DNA from: Phytohabitans sp052068095 | GTDB taxonomy: Bacteria > Actinomycetota > Actinomycetes > Mycobacteriales > Micromonosporaceae | Reading direction: 5' to 3' | DNA: 64,000 nt | Assembly (NCBI RefSeq): GCF_052068095.1 | Contig: NZ_JBQHDG010000009.1 | Coordinates: 246,935-310,934 of the forward strand | Shown: in pieces, positions 8,090 through 15,847 of the stretch | How the letters are laid out: each line of letters begins with the position of its first letter | How positions within the stretch are numbered: the stretch's first letter is position 1 | Notes under the pieces: model-generated | Databases searched by the model: none | What the model was told of the DNA's origin: nothing | Seen by the model: the letters and a program-made list of their open reading frames with translations, nothing else | Program-made: the position numbers and the translations under genes

Positions 8090-9291
8090 TCTCGGAACAC
8101 GCCAGCCCGCTGGCCGCGCTCGGAGGCGTCGACGCCGGCGGGCAGAACACCCACGTCGCCGAGCTGGCCGCCGCGCTCGCCGCCGAGGGGCACGAGATAC
8201 GCGTGTACACGCGCCGGGACTCCCCGGACCAGCCGGCGCTCGTGCCGATGCGGGAAGGCGTCACGGTCGCGCACGTGCCGGCCGGGCCGCCCGAGCCCCT
8301 CCCCAAGGACGAGCTGCTGCCGCACATGAAGGACTTCAGCCGCTGGCTCGTCGACGAGTGGCGCGGGGACGACTGGGCGCCGACCGTGGCGCACGCCCAC
8401 TTCTGGATGAGCGGGCTGGCCGCCGTCACCGCGGGCCGCCAGACCGGCGTGCCGGTCGTGCAGACGTACCACGCGCTCGGCACGGTGAAGAAGCGGCACC
8501 AGGGCGCGGCCGACACCAGCCCGCCACGGCGCATCGGCTACGAGCGGGCGCTCGGCCGCGCCGTCGACCGGGTCGTCGCGCAGTGCCAGGACGAGGTGCG
8601 CGAGCTGGTCCGCATGGGCGTGCCGCGCAGCCGGATGGCGGTCATACCGTCCGGTGTGGACAGCGAGAAGTTCTCACCGGACGGGCCCGCGGAGCCGCGC
8701 GACCCGGACCGGCCGCGGATCCTGACGGTCGGGCGGTTCGTGGAGCGCAAGGGCTTCGCCGACCTCATCCGCGCGCTGAAGATCGTGCCCGGCGCCGAGT
8801 GCGTCATCGTGGGTGGGCCGCCGGCCGGAAACCTCGACACCGACCCGTTCGCCGGCAAGCTCCGCAGCCTCGCCGAGTCCACGAAGGTCGCCGACCGGGT
8901 CAAGCTCGTCGGTGCCGTGCCGGCGAACGAGATGCCCCGCTGGTACCGCTCCGCCGACATCCTGGCGAGCACGCCCTGGTACGAGCCGTTCGGGCTCACG
9001 CCGCTCGAGGCGATGGCCTGCGGCGTGCCCGTGGTCGCGTCCGCCGTCGGCGGCCTCACCGACACCGTCGTGGACGGGCTCACCGGCGACCTCGTGCCGC
9101 CGCGCGACCCGCGTTCGCTGGGCATGGCGCTGCGCCGCGTGCTCGGCGATCCGGTGCGGCGGTTCGCGTACGCCACCGCGGCGCTCGACCGGGCCCGCCA
9201 GTGCTACTCGTGGAAGCGCGCGGCCGAGCAGCTGAGCGCTGTCTACGCGACGGTCAGCGGGGTGCGCCGCCCGACCGGGGCGGTGGCCTGA
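8074..9291 (+). CDS. Family 4 glycosyltransferase
   Basis: This 405-residue enzyme starts at ATG 8074, preceded by GAGGAGG, and overlaps the upstream gene by 16 bases. N-terminal motifs MISEHASPLAALGGVDAGGQN and HAHFWMSGLAA resemble the sucrose-phosphate synthase/MshA group of GT4. The donor domain carries TVGRFVERKGFADLI and YEPFGLTPLEAMACG with the two glutamates of the E-x7-E motif. It should be a retaining enzyme using a nucleotide sugar. MshA itself (mycothiol synthesis) is unlikely, since the surrounding genes belong to heptose metabolism. Substrates cannot be deduced. Confidence 0.88.
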   Translation: MRIAMISEHASPLAALGGVDAGGQNTHVAELAAALAAEGHEIRVYTRRDSPDQPALVPMREGVTVAHVPAGPPEPLPKDELLPHMKDFSRWLVDEWRGDDWAPTVAHAHFWMSGLAAVTAGRQTGVPVVQTYHALGTVKKRHQGAADTSPPRRIGYERALGRAVDRVVAQCQDEVRELVRMGVPRSRMAVIPSGVDSEKFSPDGPAEPRDPDRPRILTVGRFVERKGFADLIRALKIVPGAECVIVGGPPAGNLDTDPFAGKLRSLAESTKVADRVKLVGAVPANEMPRWYRSADILASTPWYEPFGLTPLEAMACGVPVVASAVGGLTDTVVDGLTGDLVPPRDPRSLGMALRRVLGDPVRRFAYATAALDRARQCYSWKRAAEQLSAVYATVSGVRRPTGAVA

Positions 9292-9914
9292 TGGGCGACG
9301 GTCAGGTGTCGGCGTTGGACAGTCACCTGGCGGGCCTGGCGACGGCGCTCGTGCCGTACCGCCAGGCGGCCCGAAAGCTCTCCCGCTGGGGACACGAGCT
9401 GGCCCGGCTGCTGGTCGGCGGCGGGCGGCTGCTGGTGGCTGGCAACGGCGGGAGCGCCGCCGAGGCCCAGCACCTCACCGCCGAGCTCGTGGGCAAGCTG
9501 CGTGACGACCGGCCGGCGCTGTCGGCGATCGCGCTGACCGCGGAGACGTCCTCGCTCACCGCCATCGGCAACGACTTCGGGTACGACGAGGTCTTCGCCC
9601 GGCAGGTGCGCGCCCACGGCCGGCCCGGTGACGCGCTGCTGCTGCTGTCGACCAGCGGGCGCAGCACCAACCTGCTGGCCGCCGCGGAGGCCGCCGACTC
9701 GCTCGGCATCCGGGTGCTCGGGCTGACCGGGCCGACGCCCAACCCGCTCGCCGAGCTCTGCTCGGACGTGCTCGCGGTGCCGTCGCCCGACGCGCAGGTC
9801 GTGCAGGAGCTGCACCTTGTCTCCGTGCACGTGCTCTGCGAGTACGTCGACCTGGCGCTGCCGTCACTCCCGGCGCCCGCGTGGCGCGCAGTACCGGTGG
9901 GAGGACTCTCGTGA
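9291..9914 (+). CDS. gmhA: Phosphoheptose isomerase (SIS domain, GmhA-like)
   Basis: The 207-residue protein is the size of GmhA and has the SIS phosphosugar-binding motifs LLVAGNGGSAAEAQHLTAEL and LLLSTSGRSTNLLAAAEAA, plus the family's C-terminal QVVQELHLVSVHVLCE with residues that bind metal and act in catalysis in known GmhA enzymes. It would convert sedoheptulose 7-phosphate, a product of the transketolase encoded elsewhere in this window, to D-glycero-D-manno-heptose 7-phosphate, the first committed step. Start ATG 9291 overlaps the previous stop by one base; its stop overlaps the next gene by four. Confidence 0.88.
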   Translation: MGDGQVSALDSHLAGLATALVPYRQAARKLSRWGHELARLLVGGGRLLVAGNGGSAAEAQHLTAELVGKLRDDRPALSAIALTAETSSLTAIGNDFGYDEVFARQVRAHGRPGDALLLLSTSGRSTNLLAAAEAADSLGIRVLGLTGPTPNPLAELCSDVLAVPSPDAQVVQELHLVSVHVLCEYVDLALPSLPAPAWRAVPVGGLS

Positions 9915-11287
9915 TCGTCATAGTTGGTGACACGCTGCTCGACCGGGACGTCGACGGTGCGGTCAACCGGGTCAGCCCGGACGCGCCGGTGCCCGTGCTG
10001 GCCGAGCGGTCCACATCGGACCGTCCTGGCGGTGCCGGGCTGGCGGCGCTGCTGGCCGCGCGGCGGGGCGAGTACGTCGCGCTCGTCACCGGCCTCGCCG
10101 GCGACGCGGGCGGGGCCCGGCTGAGCACCCTGCTGTCCGAGGCCGGCGTCCGTATCTACCCCCTGCCCATGACCGGCAGCACCCCGGAGAAGATCCGGCT
10201 GAGCGCGCGCGGGCAGGTGCTGCTGCGGCTGGACCGGGGCGACGCCGAAGTGGACGGTGAGCCGACCGAAGCCGCGCTGATGGCCATCGCGGAGGCGGAC
10301 GCGATCCTGGTCAGCGACTACGGGCGCGGCGTCGCCCGGCATCCCACCCTGCGGGCGGCCCTCGCCGAGGCGACCGCGCCGGTCGTGTGGGATCCGCATC
10401 CGCGCGGGCCCGCGCCGGTACGGGGCGTGCGGCTGGCCACCCCGAACGAGGCCGAGGTCCGCCACCTGACCGGCGACCAGGCCGGCGGCAACCGGGTCGC
10501 CGCCGCCGCGCGGGGCGGGCAGGAGCTGCGCGGGCGCTGGCGCACCGGCGCGGTCGCGGTGACGATGGGCGGCGACGGCGCGCTGCTCTGCCACGGCCCG
10601 ACGCCGCTGGTCGTGCCGACCCCCGGGCGCGTCGACGGAGACACCTGCGGCGCCGGCGACCGCTTCGCCACGACCGCCGCGCTCGCCCTCGCCGGTGGCG
10701 CGCTGGTCTCCGAGGCGGTACAGGCGGCGGTGCGGGAGGCGACCGCGTACGTGGCGAGCGGGGGAGTGCGTGCGGTGCTCGCCCCGGACGAGCTGGAGGT
10801 GGGCGCCGCGGGCATCGGCCGGGAGGCGGCGGGCGAGCTCGTCGCTGCGGTACGCGCCCGCGGCGGGCGGGTGGTCGCCACCGGCGGCTGCTTCGACCTG
10901 CTGCACGCCGGCCACATCGCCACGCTGGAGGCGGCCCGCCGGCTCGGCGACTGCCTCGTCGTCTGCCTCAACTCCGACAGCAGCGTCACCGGCCTCAAGG
11001 GACCGGACCGGCCCATGGTCCGTCAGGAAGACCGGGCCCGGCTGCTGGCCGCGCTCTCCGCCGTCGACGCGGTCGTGGTCTTCGACGAGTCCACACCGGA
11101 CGCGGTGCTCTCCTGGCTGCGCCCGGACGTGTGGGTCAAGGGCGGCGACTACGGCAGCGACGGCGGGTTACTCCCGGAGGCCGACCTCGTTCAACGGTGG
11201 GGTGGGGAGTGCGTGATCGTGCCGTACCTGGACGGCCGCTCGACGACGCGGATGATCGCGGCGGCTCGGCATCTGGAGGGAGTCTGA
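9911..11287 (+). CDS. hldE: Bifunctional heptose 7-phosphate kinase / heptose 1-phosphate nucleotidyltransferase
   Basis: The 458-residue protein starts at GTG 9911 (GTGA overlap with gmhA), placing the conserved VIVIVGDTLLDRDVDG at the N-terminus. Residues 1-~300 form a PfkB-type kinase: RPGGAGLAALLAA and the catalytic-base motif DTCGAGDRFA. Residues ~318-458 are the nucleotidyltransferase: GCFDLLHAGHIATLE (326-340), LNSDSSV and VWVKGGDY. This is the domain order of HldE. Together with gmhA and the GmhB-like module it completes the route from sedoheptulose 7-phosphate to nucleotide-activated D,D-heptose. Whether ATP or another nucleotide is used for activation cannot be told. Confidence 0.9.
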   Translation: MIVIVGDTLLDRDVDGAVNRVSPDAPVPVLAERSTSDRPGGAGLAALLAARRGEYVALVTGLAGDAGGARLSTLLSEAGVRIYPLPMTGSTPEKIRLSARGQVLLRLDRGDAEVDGEPTEAALMAIAEADAILVSDYGRGVARHPTLRAALAEATAPVVWDPHPRGPAPVRGVRLATPNEAEVRHLTGDQAGGNRVAAAARGGQELRGRWRTGAVAVTMGGDGALLCHGPTPLVVPTPGRVDGDTCGAGDRFATTAALALAGGALVSEAVQAAVREATAYVASGGVRAVLAPDELEVGAAGIGREAAGELVAAVRARGGRVVATGGCFDLLHAGHIATLEAARRLGDCLVVCLNSDSSVTGLKGPDRPMVRQEDRARLLAALSAVDAVVVFDESTPDAVLSWLRPDVWVKGGDYGSDGGLLPEADLVQRWGGECVIVPYLDGRSTTRMIAAARHLEGV

Positions 11288-11973
11288 TGAAGGTCGTTCT
11301 CGTGACCGGTGGCTCGAGTGGGCTCGGCGCCTCGGTGGTCGCCGCCGCGGCGAAGGAGGGCTGGCAGCCCTACATCCTGGACCGGCAGGCACCCGTGTCA
11401 CCGGTCGACGGCGCGTCCTGGGTGGAGTGTGACCTCGCGGACACCCGCGCGGCCGAAGACGCCACGCGGCGGATCGCGGCCGAGGCCGGCCGGCTCGACG
11501 CCGTCGTGACCGCGGCCGGCGTCGACGTGCCGGGCCGGCTGGCGGACGTGCCGGCGGAGGTGTGGGAGCGCACCGTCACGATCGACCTGCTCGCCACCGC
11601 GGCCGTCGTGCGGGCGGCGCTGCCGGCCCTGGAGCGGGCGCACGGCACGGTCGTCACCGTGGCCTCGACGCTCGGGTTCAAGGCGGTCAGCGACGCGACC
11701 GCGTACTGTGCCGCGAAGTTCGGGGTCGTGGGCTTCACCCGCGCGCTCGCCGCCGAGCTCGCCGGCACGGTCGGCGTGACGCTGCTCGTGCCGGGCGGCA
11801 TGCGCACGCCGTTCTTCGACGGGCGGGACGAGCAGTACAAGCCCGGCCCGGACGCGCAGCTCAACGACCCGGACAACACCGCCGGCGCGGTCATGTTCGC
11901 GCTCAACCAGCCGCCCGGCTCCGCGGTACGCGAGATCGTGGTCTGCGCGGAGCAGGAGTCGTCCTACCCATGA
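11287..11973 (+). CDS. Short-chain dehydrogenase/reductase
   Basis: A 228-residue classical SDR with the cofactor motif TGGSSGLG near the N-terminus, the NNAG-equivalent TAAGVD, and the active-site pair in YCAAKFGVVGFTRALA preceded by VASTLGFK. It is not the extended-SDR epimerase HldD, which would have TGGAGFIG and be about 310 residues. In this operon it may oxidise or reduce a sugar intermediate, but classical SDRs act on many substrates. Starts at ATG 11287, overlapping the hldE stop by one base. Confidence 0.85.
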   Translation: MKVVLVTGGSSGLGASVVAAAAKEGWQPYILDRQAPVSPVDGASWVECDLADTRAAEDATRRIAAEAGRLDAVVTAAGVDVPGRLADVPAEVWERTVTIDLLATAAVVRAALPALERAHGTVVTVASTLGFKAVSDATAYCAAKFGVVGFTRALAAELAGTVGVTLLVPGGMRTPFFDGRDEQYKPGPDAQLNDPDNTAGAVMFALNQPPGSAVREIVVCAEQESSYP

Positions 11974-12857
11974 TCCTGGTGCTGCGGGCGTTGGGGATCG
12001 GCGACCTCGCCACGGGTGTGCCGGCACTGCGCGCGCTGCGCCGGGCGTTTCCGGAGCGGACGCTCGCGCTCGCCGCGCCCACCTGGCTCAGCCCGCTCGT
12101 CGAGCTGGTGGGCGGCATCGACGCGGTGGTGCCCTGCGACGGCCTGGAGCCGCGGACGCTGCCGAAGGCCTCGTTGGCGGTCAACCTCCACGGCAAGGGG
12201 CCGCGGTCACACCGGCTGCTGCGCCGCTCGCGGCCCGCGCGGCTGTGGGCGTTCGCGTGTCCGGAGGCGGAGCATGTGGACGGCCCGGAGTGGAACGACA
12301 GCGAGCACGAGGTGCGGCGCTGGTGCCGGATGCTGGAGTGGTACGGCATTCCGACCGACCCCACCGATCTCTCGCTGGCGGTGCCCTCTCGGCCGCCGCG
12401 CGAGGGCGTCGCGGTCGTGCACCCCGGCGCCAAGGCCGCGTCCCGCCGCTGGCCGCCGCAGCGCTTCGCCACCGTGGCACGAGACCTGGCCAGCCGGGGG
12501 TACGAGGTGGTGGTCACCGGCTCCGCCGCCGAGCGGCCGATCGCCGAGTGCGTGGCCGCCCTGGCCGACCTCCCCGGCGACGCGGTGCTCGCCGGCGGCA
12601 CCGATCCGGCCGAGCTGGCCGGCGTGGTCGCGCACGCGCGGCTTGTGGTGAGCGGCGACACCGGCGTCGGCCACCTGGCGACCGCGTACCGGATCCCGTC
12701 GGTCGTCATGTTCGGGCCGATGACGCCCGACCTGTGGGGCCCGCCGCCCGACCGGCCCGAGCACCGCGCACTCTGGCGCGGGCCGACCGTGGCGTCGATC
12801 GGAGTCGAGGAGGTGCTCGCCGCTGTGGACGAGGTGACGTGTGCGGCTGCGGCGTAG
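11970..12857 (+). CDS. Family 9 glycosyltransferase (heptosyltransferase-like)
   Basis: This 295-residue protein starts with ILVLRALGIGDLATGVPALRALRRAFP, the GT9 signature, and has AVVHPGAKAASRRWPPQRFA and VSGDTGVGHLATAYRIPSVV in the donor domain. It is the second GT9 module in the operon, parallel to that fused to the phosphatase, so at least two heptosyl (or related) transfers are likely. ATG 11970 overlaps the SDR stop (ATGA); its end overlaps the topoisomerase gene by 17 bases. Confidence 0.85.
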   Translation: MILVLRALGIGDLATGVPALRALRRAFPERTLALAAPTWLSPLVELVGGIDAVVPCDGLEPRTLPKASLAVNLHGKGPRSHRLLRRSRPARLWAFACPEAEHVDGPEWNDSEHEVRRWCRMLEWYGIPTDPTDLSLAVPSRPPREGVAVVHPGAKAASRRWPPQRFATVARDLASRGYEVVVTGSAAERPIAECVAALADLPGDAVLAGGTDPAELAGVVAHARLVVSGDTGVGHLATAYRIPSVVMFGPMTPDLWGPPPDRPEHRALWRGPTVASIGVEEVLAAVDEVTCAAAA

Positions 12858-13785
12858 CGACGTGTCCAAGCCCGGCTACGGCCGGCGCAGGACCTCCTTT
12901 GTGGACGAACAAGGTCGGAAGATCACCGATCCGGAAACGGTGCGGCGCCTGCGTGACCTCGTGATACCACCCGCCTGGAAGGACGTGTGGATCTCGCCGG
13001 ACCCGCGCGGGCACATCCAGGCCACCGGCGTCGACGCGGCCGGCCGCAAGCAGTACCTCTACCACCCACAGTGGAGGGTCGCGCGGGACGCGGCGAAACA
13101 CGAACACGTGCTCGACGTCGCGGCCCGGCTGCCCGCGCTGCGCCGCCGGATCAACGCCGACCTCGGCGGGCGGGGCCTGACCCGGGAGCGGGTGCTGGCG
13201 GCTATCGCCGCGCTGCTCGACCTCGGCGCGTTCCGGGTCGGCGGCGACGAGTACGCCGGCGGCGAGGACCCGACCTACGGCGTGTCCACGCTCCGCCCCG
13301 AGCACGTGCGCGGGCGCAAAGGCTGCATCGTGCTGGAGTTTCCGGCCAAGGGCGGCGTCGAGCAGGCCTGCGAGGTCACCGACGGGCGGGTGTGCGAGGT
13401 GCTGCGGGCGCTGCGCCGCCGCCGCAAGGGCAGCGAGCGGCTGTTCGCCTACTGGAAGGGCAACGGCTGGCACGACGTGCGCAGCGACGAGGTCAACGAG
13501 TACCTGCGCGAAGCGAGCGGGGTCGACATGACCGCCAAGGACTTCCGCACCTGGCACGCGACGGTGCTGGCCGCCGCGAAGCTGGCCGGCGAGGGTCCGC
13601 AGGGCTCGGCGACCCGGCGCAAGCGCACGGTGGCGGCGGTGATGCGCGAGGTGGCCGAGCTGCTGGGCAACACACCCGCGGTGGCCAAGGCCTCCTACGT
13701 CGACCCGCGGGTGATCGACCTCTACCACGACGGCCAGGTGGTGTCCGCGCCCACGGAGAAGGCCGTCCGTGACCTGCTCTCCTGA
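12841..13785 (+). CDS. Type IB DNA topoisomerase (poxvirus-like)
   Basis: The 314-residue protein has the bacterial/poxvirus TopIB layout: N-terminal IPPAWKDVWISP and GRKQYLYHPQWR, catalytic-domain FRVGGDEYA, the KDFRTWHATV segment containing an active-site Arg and His, and SYVDPRVIDLY with the probable nucleophile Tyr286. It relaxes supercoils through a 3'-phosphotyrosyl intermediate. GTG 12841 lies inside the end of the GT9 gene, so it is read from the heptose operon even though its role appears unrelated; it closes that run of genes. A perfect 13-bp hairpin follows 47 bases downstream. Confidence 0.9.
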   Translation: MRLRRSDVSKPGYGRRRTSFVDEQGRKITDPETVRRLRDLVIPPAWKDVWISPDPRGHIQATGVDAAGRKQYLYHPQWRVARDAAKHEHVLDVAARLPALRRRINADLGGRGLTRERVLAAIAALLDLGAFRVGGDEYAGGEDPTYGVSTLRPEHVRGRKGCIVLEFPAKGGVEQACEVTDGRVCEVLRALRRRRKGSERLFAYWKGNGWHDVRSDEVNEYLREASGVDMTAKDFRTWHATVLAAAKLAGEGPQGSATRRKRTVAAVMREVAELLGNTPAVAKASYVDPRVIDLYHDGQVVSAPTEKAVRDLLS

Positions 13786-13832
13786 CCGGGCAGTAACGGA
13801 GCCGCGCGGCGCGCCGCTCTTACCAGGTGACA

Positions 13833-13870
13833 GCCGTGGGGCCGGCGCGGAGGGGCACCGGCCCCACGGC
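13833..13870 (+). terminator. Hairpin downstream of the topoisomerase gene
   Basis: GCCGTGGGGCCGG (13833-13845) and CCGGCCCCACGGC (13858-13870) are perfect 13-base complements with a 12-base loop. No T-run follows, as is common in actinobacteria. It lies between the operon end and the repeat region and probably terminates the heptose operon. Confidence 0.6.
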
Positions 13871-13920
13871 ACGCCGTGCTCGGTCTCCGGGCACAGGAAT
13901 CCAAACCCAAAAGCAGATGT

Positions 13921-13988
13921 GGGCTACCGCGACGTCCGTCGTGGTCTGGACCGCTGCTCCCGCGGCCTCACCCATCCGCCGCTGGTCA
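13921..13988 (-). repeat. Terminal-repeat module, copy at 13.9 kb (repeat family B)
   Basis: The segment GGGCTACCGCGACGTCCGTC through the CTCCCGCGGCCTCACCC block and on to CCGCTGGTCAC matches the end modules at 29287-29343 and, inverted, at 29773-29846, 36330-36385 and 63876-63935. A short match to the opposite end (GAGGCCGCGGGAGC) at 14301-14314 directly precedes the end of the lacI-type gene, so this locus may once have been a complete two-ended element. Confidence 0.8.
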
Positions 13989-14110
13989 CGCTCGCCCCTT
14001 TGCCTCCCGCGGATGCGCGGCCAGCGGTATTTGTCCAATATGCCCGTCGTCGAACAGGGCTTCGTCGCTCTGAGTAAACACCGCTGCCGGGCGCGCGATC
14101 CAAGATTCCA

Positions 14111-14159
14111 GATCTTGGAGAGTTAGGGCGCCATATCAACCCTAACTATCCTAGATCTC
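14111..14159. repeat. AGATCT palindrome, copy 2 (repeat family A)
   Basis: Arms 14111-14129 and 14141-14159 pair with two mismatches around an 11-base loop. The copy has the same orientation and the same flanking boxes as the palindrome at 2432-2482. It lies 130 bases beyond the terminal-repeat module in a gap between convergent genes (13786-14315) that otherwise holds no gene. Confidence 0.82.
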
Positions 14160-14315
14160 GATGTTCTCAGCCGAGCCTGCTGACGCTGCGTCATAGACGG
14201 CGGCCGGCCCCATCCTGTGCGGGCGGAAATCCAGGTAGTGCCGGGGACCCGTGCCGGTCCCGTCACCCGCGCGCCCCGGAATGTCCAACAAGCCAGGGTA
14301 GAGGCCGCGGGAGCG

Positions 14316-15338
14316 CTACTGCGGGGGCGGACCGGTGGAGTCGCGGACGACGAGGCGGCAGGGCTGGCGGATGACGCCGGAGGTGGGCTGGCCGTCGAGG
14401 GCGGCGAAGAGGTGCTTGACGGCCGTCTCGCCGAGCTGCTGGAGGTTGAGGTCCACAGTGGTCAGCGGCGGCTGGCAGTCGGACGCGAACTCGTGCCAGT
14501 TGTCGTATCCCACGATGGAGATGTCGTCGGGGATCTGGCGGCCGAGCTCGCGAACGGTATTGGCCACGCCGGTCGCGATCTGGTCGTTGCCGCAGAAGAT
14601 GGCGTCGACGTCCGGATGCGCGGTGAGGATCGTGCGGGCGGCGTGGCGGCCCCAGCGCTGCGACCACTCGCCGTAGAGCGGGTCGCCGCCGGCGAGCGGC
14701 AGGCCGGCGTCGGTCAACACCTTCCGCACCGTGGCCGCGCGGTCGCGGGCGGCGCGGTACGTCTCCGGGCCGGTGACGTGCGCGATGGTGCGGCGGCCCA
14801 GCGACACGAGGTGCTCGGTGGCGAGGCGGGCGCCGTGCTCGTCGTCGGCCAGGACGGACAGGTCGTTGGCGTCGTCTGACTCGCCGTACACGTAGACGAC
14901 CGGGACCGGGATCTGGCGGGTGAGCGACGGGCGCAGGTCGTTGGAGTCGCCGAGCACGACGAAGCCGTCGACCTGGCGGGCGATCAGTGTGCGGATGTAG
15001 TGCTGGCGCCGGATCGCGTCGCCGCGGGCGTCGCAGAGCAGCACGGACATCTGGCCGTTGGCCAGGGCGTTTTCCACGCCGAGCAGGATCGGGATGGAAA
15101 ACCGGCCGGCGAGCTCGTCGGTCAGCAGGCCGATCGTGCGGGTGCGTCCCGTGAGGAGCCCGCGAGCTAGTACGTTGGGCTGGAAAGCGAGCTCGTCGGC
15201 CGCCTGGAGGACCCGGCGGCGGGTCTCCGGGGCGACCTCGTCACGGGCGTTGAGCGCCTTCGACGCGGTGGCCACCGACACGCCCGCGCGGCGAGCCACG
15301 TCGGTCAGCGTGACGGGGCGAGAACGCTGCCTGGCCAC
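14316..15338 (-). CDS. LacI-family transcriptional regulator
   Basis: The 340-residue protein starts at GTG 15338 (AAAGGA six bases upstream). Residues 9-60 are the LacI helix-turn-helix and hinge: VTLTDVARRAGVSVATASKA and FQPNVLARGLLTGRT. The rest is a periplasmic-binding-protein-like sensor with ADDEHGARLATEHLVSLGRR and SIVGYDNWHEFASDCQPPLT. Ligands are usually sugars. It is divergent from a promoter and palindrome at 15387-15434 that feed a deleted GH127 glycosidase gene, which suggests it senses an arabinose-containing oligosaccharide. Its target gene appears to be lost, so it may now be an orphan. Confidence 0.92.
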   Translation of the reverse strand: MARQRSRPVTLTDVARRAGVSVATASKALNARDEVAPETRRRVLQAADELAFQPNVLARGLLTGRTRTIGLLTDELAGRFSIPILLGVENALANGQMSVLLCDARGDAIRRQHYIRTLIARQVDGFVVLGDSNDLRPSLTRQIPVPVVYVYGESDDANDLSVLADDEHGARLATEHLVSLGRRTIAHVTGPETYRAARDRAATVRKVLTDAGLPLAGGDPLYGEWSQRWGRHAARTILTAHPDVDAIFCGNDQIATGVANTVRELGRQIPDDISIVGYDNWHEFASDCQPPLTTVDLNLQQLGETAVKHLFAALDGQPTSGVIRQPCRLVVRDSTGPPPQ

Positions 15339-15386
15339 CGAAATCCTTTCGTGAGGCGTTTCGTCGGAGGGTACACCAAGACACCC

Positions 15387-15416
15387 TTGACAGCCTTATG
15401 GCGCCGTCGCTAGATT
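15387..15416 (+). promoter_or_regulatory. Sigma-70-like promoter facing the GH127 remnant
   Basis: TTGACA (15387-15392) and TAGATT (15411-15416) are separated by 18 bases. The -35 matches consensus exactly. The operator-like palindrome starts one base after the -10 element, over the expected transcription start. Confidence 0.7.
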
Positions 15417-15434
15417 GCCGAAAAGGTTTTCGGC
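15417..15434. promoter_or_regulatory. LacI-family operator
   Basis: GCCGAAAA-GG-TTTTCGGC has perfect 8-base arms. It sits immediately after the -10 box, a position where repressor binding would block initiation, and 80 bases from the start of the divergent LacI-family gene. Size and symmetry are typical of the family. Confidence 0.7.
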
Positions 15435-15527
15435 CACCGGGCGGCCAGGTCCTATCCGACCATCAAAGGGTGGCCGCATGTCCGGTGTTTGCCAGGTTCA
15501 CGTTCACATAGACGGTGGTGGCTGGGC

Positions 15528-15761
15528 ATGATCGGACCGGTGCTCCCGTCGGCGGGTGCGCCGCGCCCGCTGGGCGTGGACGCGGTGCGGCTCCGCGGCG
15601 GCTTCTGGGGTGAGCGCCAGGAGCGCAACGCGGAGGCGACGACCCCGCACGTGCACCGGTGGCTGGAGGAGACCGGCCGGTTGGGCGACTTCCACCTTTG
15701 GGCAAACCGGGGCCCGGCTTCGATGCGGGTCTGGCTCCCGGTGACATCACAGGCTGAGTAA
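15528..15761 (+). pseudogene. GH127 beta-L-arabinofuranosidase remnant with large internal deletion
   Basis: The 77-codon frame joins two ends of a GH127 (DUF1680) enzyme. Residues ~12-57 match the N-terminus of the family (VRLRGGFWGERQERNAEAT, then WLEETGRLGDF). The following HLWANRGPASMRVWLP matches the extreme C-terminal strand of GH127 enzymes, which end in a WANR...MRV motif. A full enzyme has about 600-650 residues, so roughly 550 including the catalytic barrel are missing, in frame, near position 15695. The family comparison is from memory of known GH127 sequences. The product cannot be an active glycosidase. Confidence 0.75.
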
Positions 15762-15791
15762 AGGAAGGGAGGGCACCACACCCCACGGTCC

Positions 15792-15839
15792 CCGGCTGGT
15801 GGCTCCGACCTGCGCCCGGCTAGTCGGGCCACCAGCCGG
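15792..15839. terminator. Long hairpin between convergent genes
   Basis: CCGGCTGGTGGC (15792-15803) pairs perfectly with 15828-15839, and after a bulged T a further CCGAC/GTCGG extends the stem to 17 pairs. It lies 30 bases after the GH127 stub and 8 bases before the end of the CGNR gene, so it can end transcription from both sides. Confidence 0.65.
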
Positions 15840-15847
15840 CTACCCCC

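Noticed and set aside
8074..9291. MshA (mycothiol glycosyltransferase)
   Set aside because: Fold similarity is real, but the gene lies inside a heptose operon and the donor-site motifs are shared by many GT4 enzymes.
11287..11973. SDR as the missing heptose epimerase HldD
   Set aside because: Classical 228-residue SDR with TGGSSGLG; HldD is an extended SDR with a different cofactor motif and greater length.
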